A stretch of 8,720 bases of DNA from Deltaproteobacteria bacterium. Its GTDB lineage: Bacteria; Desulfobacterota; JAENJC01. Below the pieces are notes generated by a model. The model had not been told where the DNA came from, made no database searches, and saw only the letters and a program-made list of their open reading frames with translations. Within the stretch, counting starts at the first letter, position 1. Each line of letters opens with the position of its first letter. Position numbers and translations under genes: made by a program. The stretch lies in assembly GCA_016208525.1 (NCBI GenBank), contig JACQYJ010000115.1, positions 1 to 8,720 on the forward strand, read 5' to 3'. Shown piece after piece: positions 5,895 through 8,720 of the stretch.

Positions 5895-6365
5895 ATGAAC
5901 GGAATGAAGGGGGTTGTGTCCGGCAAGCTGGAGAGTCTGAAGAGCTTGATACCCGGACTTTCGAGGAGAGAGGGGATCGGATTGGATGAAGTGGATGGAG
6001 AGTTCAGGCTTCACCTCTCGGAGAAGGTAATGAGAGGGATGGAGCGGATGGAGGAGATAAAAAAGGAGTTCTCGGAAGATGGGAAGGTCGTGATTCTGGC
6101 GCCTATGGCTAAATCAATAGGAAGGCTGTCAAGCTTAGGGACCCTGCTGAAGAGCGACAAATACAGCCACAGCGCAATCGCCGACAAGATCGGCGGACAG
6201 GAACTTGACAGGCTTTACAGTTTTGACATGACTCTCCTCGAAGAGGTTGACAAGCTGGACATTATGGTTGAAGAGATAGCCACCTCCGACGGATACGACG
6301 CCAAGGTCAGAGAGGAGATAAAGACTCAGGTATCTTTGAATAAGGATCAAGGACATTATGGGTAA
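5895..6365 (+). CDS. Hypothetical helical protein, 156 residues
   Basis: I do not recognise the family. The start at ATG 5895 is set by an excellent AGGAGGT. The product is soluble and mostly helical, with no signal peptide or membrane segment. It begins MNGMKGVVSGKLESLKSLIP, has a charged stretch (EKVMRGMERMEEIKKEFSED), and a more conserved-looking middle (VVILAPMAKSIGRLSSLGTL and HSAIADKIGGQELDRLYSFD). It ends in an acidic helix (LLEEVDKLDIMVEEIATSDG). It lies 57 bases after DUF2905 on the same strand and shares the AGG-rich codon style of ruvB, so it looks like core rather than island DNA. Its last 59 bases overlap the 3' end of the convergent formate dehydrogenase gene, so its final ~18 residues may not be the ancestral end. 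Confidence 0.75.
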   Translation: MNGMKGVVSGKLESLKSLIPGLSRREGIGLDEVDGEFRLHLSEKVMRGMERMEEIKKEFSEDGKVVILAPMAKSIGRLSSLGTLLKSDKYSHSAIADKIGGQELDRLYSFDMTLLEEVDKLDIMVEEIATSDGYDAKVREEIKTQVSLNKDQGHYG

Positions 6366-8720
6366 GGACATTGGCGGCAGCCTCCCTGTAATGCCAGGGG
6401 ATGAAGACAACGCCTGGGGATGGCCTGTCGGTTATCCTTGCCATAAGGGTTACATCCCCCCTTCTTGAGGAAACCTTTACCTCTTCCCTGTCCTTTATAT
6501 CCATCCTCTTTGCATCCGAAGGGTTAAGCTCCATATATGGATCAGGTGAGCGTTCATTAAGGGAGTTTACATTCCTGGTCATCGAGCCGCCATGCCAATG
6601 CCAGAGGTTTCTTCCTGTTGTAAGTATCAACGGATAACTGTCATCCGGCCATTCCGCCGGCGGATTGAACTCGACCCCGCTGAATAGACCAGGGCCGCGA
6701 GTGAATTTCTCCGTATGGAGGACAGGAGTTCCCATTATCAGGGTGCCGCATGAGTCATGGGTCGTAGAGCAACTGTTGCAAGGCCAGTGGACGCATACCC
6801 CTTTGTCTAAGTACTCATATGAGACGCACTGATATATAGGCGCTACGGCTGCAATCTCATCCATGATCCTGGAAGCAGAGGGGTAGTCCATCGGATAACC
6901 CATCTCCTTTGAGAGGGCCGTGATTATTCTGGCGTCTTCCCAGGCTTCTCCCGGAGGGTTTACCGCCTTCCTCACCCTCTGGATGCGCCTGTCAGTATTT
7001 GAAAATGTCCCTTCCTTCTCTGCAAATGCCGTTGCCGGAAGCACCACATCTGCCAGCTCAGCCGTTTCTGTCAGGAATATATCCTGGACCACAAGGAAAT
7101 CGAGGGACTGTAGGGCCTTCTTCGTATGGTTCTGGTCAGGGTCGCTCATAAACGGGTTTTCACCCATTATGTAAAGCCCCCTGGTCCCGCCATCCTTCCC
7201 TATGGAGTTCATCATCTCCGTAACAGTCAGCCCTTCCTTTCCTGAAAGCGCCACACCCCAGGACTTTTCAAGGACTTCCCTGTTTTCAGGAGATGTCACT
7301 GTCTTGTATCCTGGAAATACGTTCGGCAGACACCCCATATCGCAGGCGCCCTGGACGTTGTTCTGACCCCTCAAGGGGTTCATGCCTGCGCCTGGTTTCC
7401 CCATATTACCGGTCATCATTGCCAGGTTTGACAGGGCGAGGACTCCGTTCACTCCGTTTGTGTGCTCTGTTACACCCATCCCCCAATAAATGGCGGCCCT
7501 CTCAGCCTTGCCATACATCCTGGCAGCCTCTATCAACTGTTCCTTCGGCACCCCTGATATCTTCTCCACAACCTCAGGGGTGTACTTCATGATGACCTCT
7601 TTTGCCTCTTCAAACCCTTCGGTCCTGCTCTTTATGAAGTCCTGGTCCGCAAGCCCGTCTTCAAGTATAATCCTGGCTATTCCGTTAAATACCGCCACAT
7701 CTGTGCCTGGCTTCTGGCGGATGTGCAGAGTGGCATACTTTGCAAGCTCTATCTTCCGGGGGTCTATAATCAACAACTTCTTTTTCTTATGCCGTACAAT
7801 CTGCCATATCTGCATACCTATGATGGGATGGGCCTCGGTGGTATTGGAGCCTGTAACAAGGAAAAGGTCGGTATCCTCCATGTCATGCATGGTGTTTGTC
7901 ATGGCGCCGCTTCCAAAGACCTTTGACATGGCATAGACAGATGATGAATGACAGAGCCTTGCGCAATGGTCAACGTTGTTTGTTCCGAAGTTGATCCTTA
8001 CGAACTTTTGAAATAAATAGTTCTCTTCGTTGGTGCATTTTGCAGAGGAAAGCCCTCCGAGGGCATCAGGTCCGTGCTTCTCCTTTATTTCCTTGAATCT
8101 CTTTGCAACATAGGAAATGGCCTCGCTCCAGGATGCCGAAGTCAGCTTCCCTTCCTTCTTTATCAGAGGGGTGGTCAGCCTCTTGTCGCTCTTGACGAAC
8201 TCATAACCATATCTTCCCTTCACGCAGAGGTGCCCCTTGTTCAGGGTGTCATCCCTGGATGTAACCTTAACTATCTCGTTGTTCTTTGTATGCAGGGTCA
8301 GGGAACATCCGACGCCGCAGAAGGCGCAGGTGGTCTCTACCTGTTTGGTCTCCCACGGCCTGTACTTGAACTTGGACGGCTTTTCTGTAAGGGCGCCGAC
8401 CGGACACTGCTGGACGCATGAGCCGCAGAAGATGCAGTCCAGCACCTTGTCTGCGCATGTCGAGACCTTCTGATGGAACCCCCTCTTCGCGTACTGAATA
8501 GCCCCTATTCCCCTTGCCTCGTCGCAGACCCTTATGCAGCGGCTGCACTGGATGCAGCGTTGATAATCCCTTCTGATAAACGGGTTTACCTCTTCTACAG
8601 GGACCTTCCTCTTTTCGCCGTTAAAACGGTTTTCCTTTACACCGTAATCATGGGTCAGGTCCTGGAGCTTGCACTGCCCCCCTGCATCGCATGTCGGGCA
8701 CTCCAGGGGATGGTCGGAAA
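6307..8720 (-). CDS. fdhA: Formate dehydrogenase catalytic (alpha) subunit with NuoG-like N-terminus, 5' end outside the window
   Basis: This is a molybdenum/tungsten bis-pterin enzyme that oxidises formate to CO2 (or the reverse). It is normally cytoplasmic and passes electrons through Fe-S clusters to a NAD-, ferredoxin- or hydrogenase-linked partner. 803 residues are visible, numbered here from the window edge. They begin with the NuoG-type H3-x3-C7-x2-C10-x5-C16 cluster site. Two ferredoxin-type 4Fe-4S motifs follow (C55/58/61/65 and C95/98/101/105), then the catalytic-domain 4Fe-4S motif C131-x2-C134-x3-C138-x26-C165. In CARLCH, C255 is the metal ligand, encoded TGT and so cysteine rather than selenocysteine, and is followed by H256. 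The C-terminal pterin-binding domain includes LILTTGRNLWHWHGG and GVVFIPWHYREAAAN. A GTG at 8445 is not the start, because conserved sequence continues upstream. Odd points are a four-cysteine segment at 642-657 and a C-terminus that stops soon after KIPE. Confidence 0.95.
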   Translation of the reverse strand, partial: SDHPLECPTCDAGGQCKLQDLTHDYGVKENRFNGEKRKVPVEEVNPFIRRDYQRCIQCSRCIRVCDEARGIGAIQYAKRGFHQKVSTCADKVLDCIFCGSCVQQCPVGALTEKPSKFKYRPWETKQVETTCAFCGVGCSLTLHTKNNEIVKVTSRDDTLNKGHLCVKGRYGYEFVKSDKRLTTPLIKKEGKLTSASWSEAISYVAKRFKEIKEKHGPDALGGLSSAKCTNEENYLFQKFVRINFGTNNVDHCARLCHSSSVYAMSKVFGSGAMTNTMHDMEDTDLFLVTGSNTTEAHPIIGMQIWQIVRHKKKKLLIIDPRKIELAKYATLHIRQKPGTDVAVFNGIARIILEDGLADQDFIKSRTEGFEEAKEVIMKYTPEVVEKISGVPKEQLIEAARMYGKAERAAIYWGMGVTEHTNGVNGVLALSNLAMMTGNMGKPGAGMNPLRGQNNVQGACDMGCLPNVFPGYKTVTSPENREVLEKSWGVALSGKEGLTVTEMMNSIGKDGGTRGLYIMGENPFMSDPDQNHTKKALQSLDFLVVQDIFLTETAELADVVLPATAFAEKEGTFSNTDRRIQRVRKAVNPPGEAWEDARIITALSKEMGYPMDYPSASRIMDEIAAVAPIYQCVSYEYLDKGVCVHWPCNSCSTTHDSCGTLIMGTPVLHTEKFTRGPGLFSGVEFNPPAEWPDDSYPLILTTGRNLWHWHGGSMTRNVNSLNERSPDPYMELNPSDAKRMDIKDREEVKVSSRRGDVTLMARITDRPSPGVVFIPWHYREAAANVLTHNVLDPYSKIPESLSPL

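Noticed and set aside
7951..7953. Selenocysteine at the formate dehydrogenase active site
   Set aside because: The CARLCH codon is TGT on the coding strand, so it is cysteine; no in-frame TGA is present there.
6401..8473. Several plus-strand open frames within the formate dehydrogenase region
   Set aside because: All are antisense to a well-conserved enzyme and show no protein-family features of their own.
1..8720. CRISPR arrays, tRNA or rRNA genes
   Set aside because: No regularly spaced repeats and no recognisable tRNA or rRNA sequence were seen on either strand.

Overview
The window looks like a bacterial chromosome of roughly average GC. Two housekeeping or metabolic regions flank a short accessory island. 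The core genes (ruvB, the 156-residue unknown, fdhA) use AGG heavily for arginine. Together with a NuoG-type formate dehydrogenase this suggests an anaerobic or facultative lineage such as Nitrospirota or a deltaproteobacterial-type group. That is an inference from style only, because no taxonomic marker is present.

Layout. Bases 1-111 hold the 3' end of an unrecognised helical protein. ruvB (162-1190, +) is complete. Bases 1191-1329 are AT-rich intergenic sequence. Bases 1330-2708 are a complete ISL3-family insertion sequence with 24-bp imperfect terminal inverted repeats; its transposase is on the minus strand. Directly against its right end lies the C-terminal remnant of a restriction-modification specificity (S) subunit (2709-2972). 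It is followed out of frame by an Eco57I/TaqI-type adenine methyltransferase that keeps the NPPY motif and C-terminal specificity region but has lost its N-terminal half (to 4281). Two intact genes follow, each joined to the previous one by a 4-base start/stop overlap: a DUF1016/YhcG-type PD-(D/E)XK nuclease (4278-5360) and a 64-residue winged-helix protein (5357-5551). A strong hairpin ends this run. Next come a DUF2905 membrane protein (5616-5837) and a 156-residue unknown protein (5895-6365). On the minus strand is a large formate dehydrogenase catalytic subunit (6307-8720), whose 5' end lies outside the window.

How it fits together. ruvB and DUF2905 are commonly neighbours, so the simplest reading is that a restriction-modification/defence island of about 4.4 kb landed between them and then decayed through IS insertion and deletion. 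The methylase and specificity parts are broken, but the nuclease and its small winged-helix partner remain open. The most interesting points are: the surviving DUF1016-winged-helix pair; a 27-bp almost perfect palindrome inside the nuclease gene; the absence of a target duplication at the IS; a four-cysteine insertion in the formate dehydrogenase; and that gene's shortened C-terminus, which overlaps the convergent unknown gene. No tRNA, rRNA or CRISPR array was seen.
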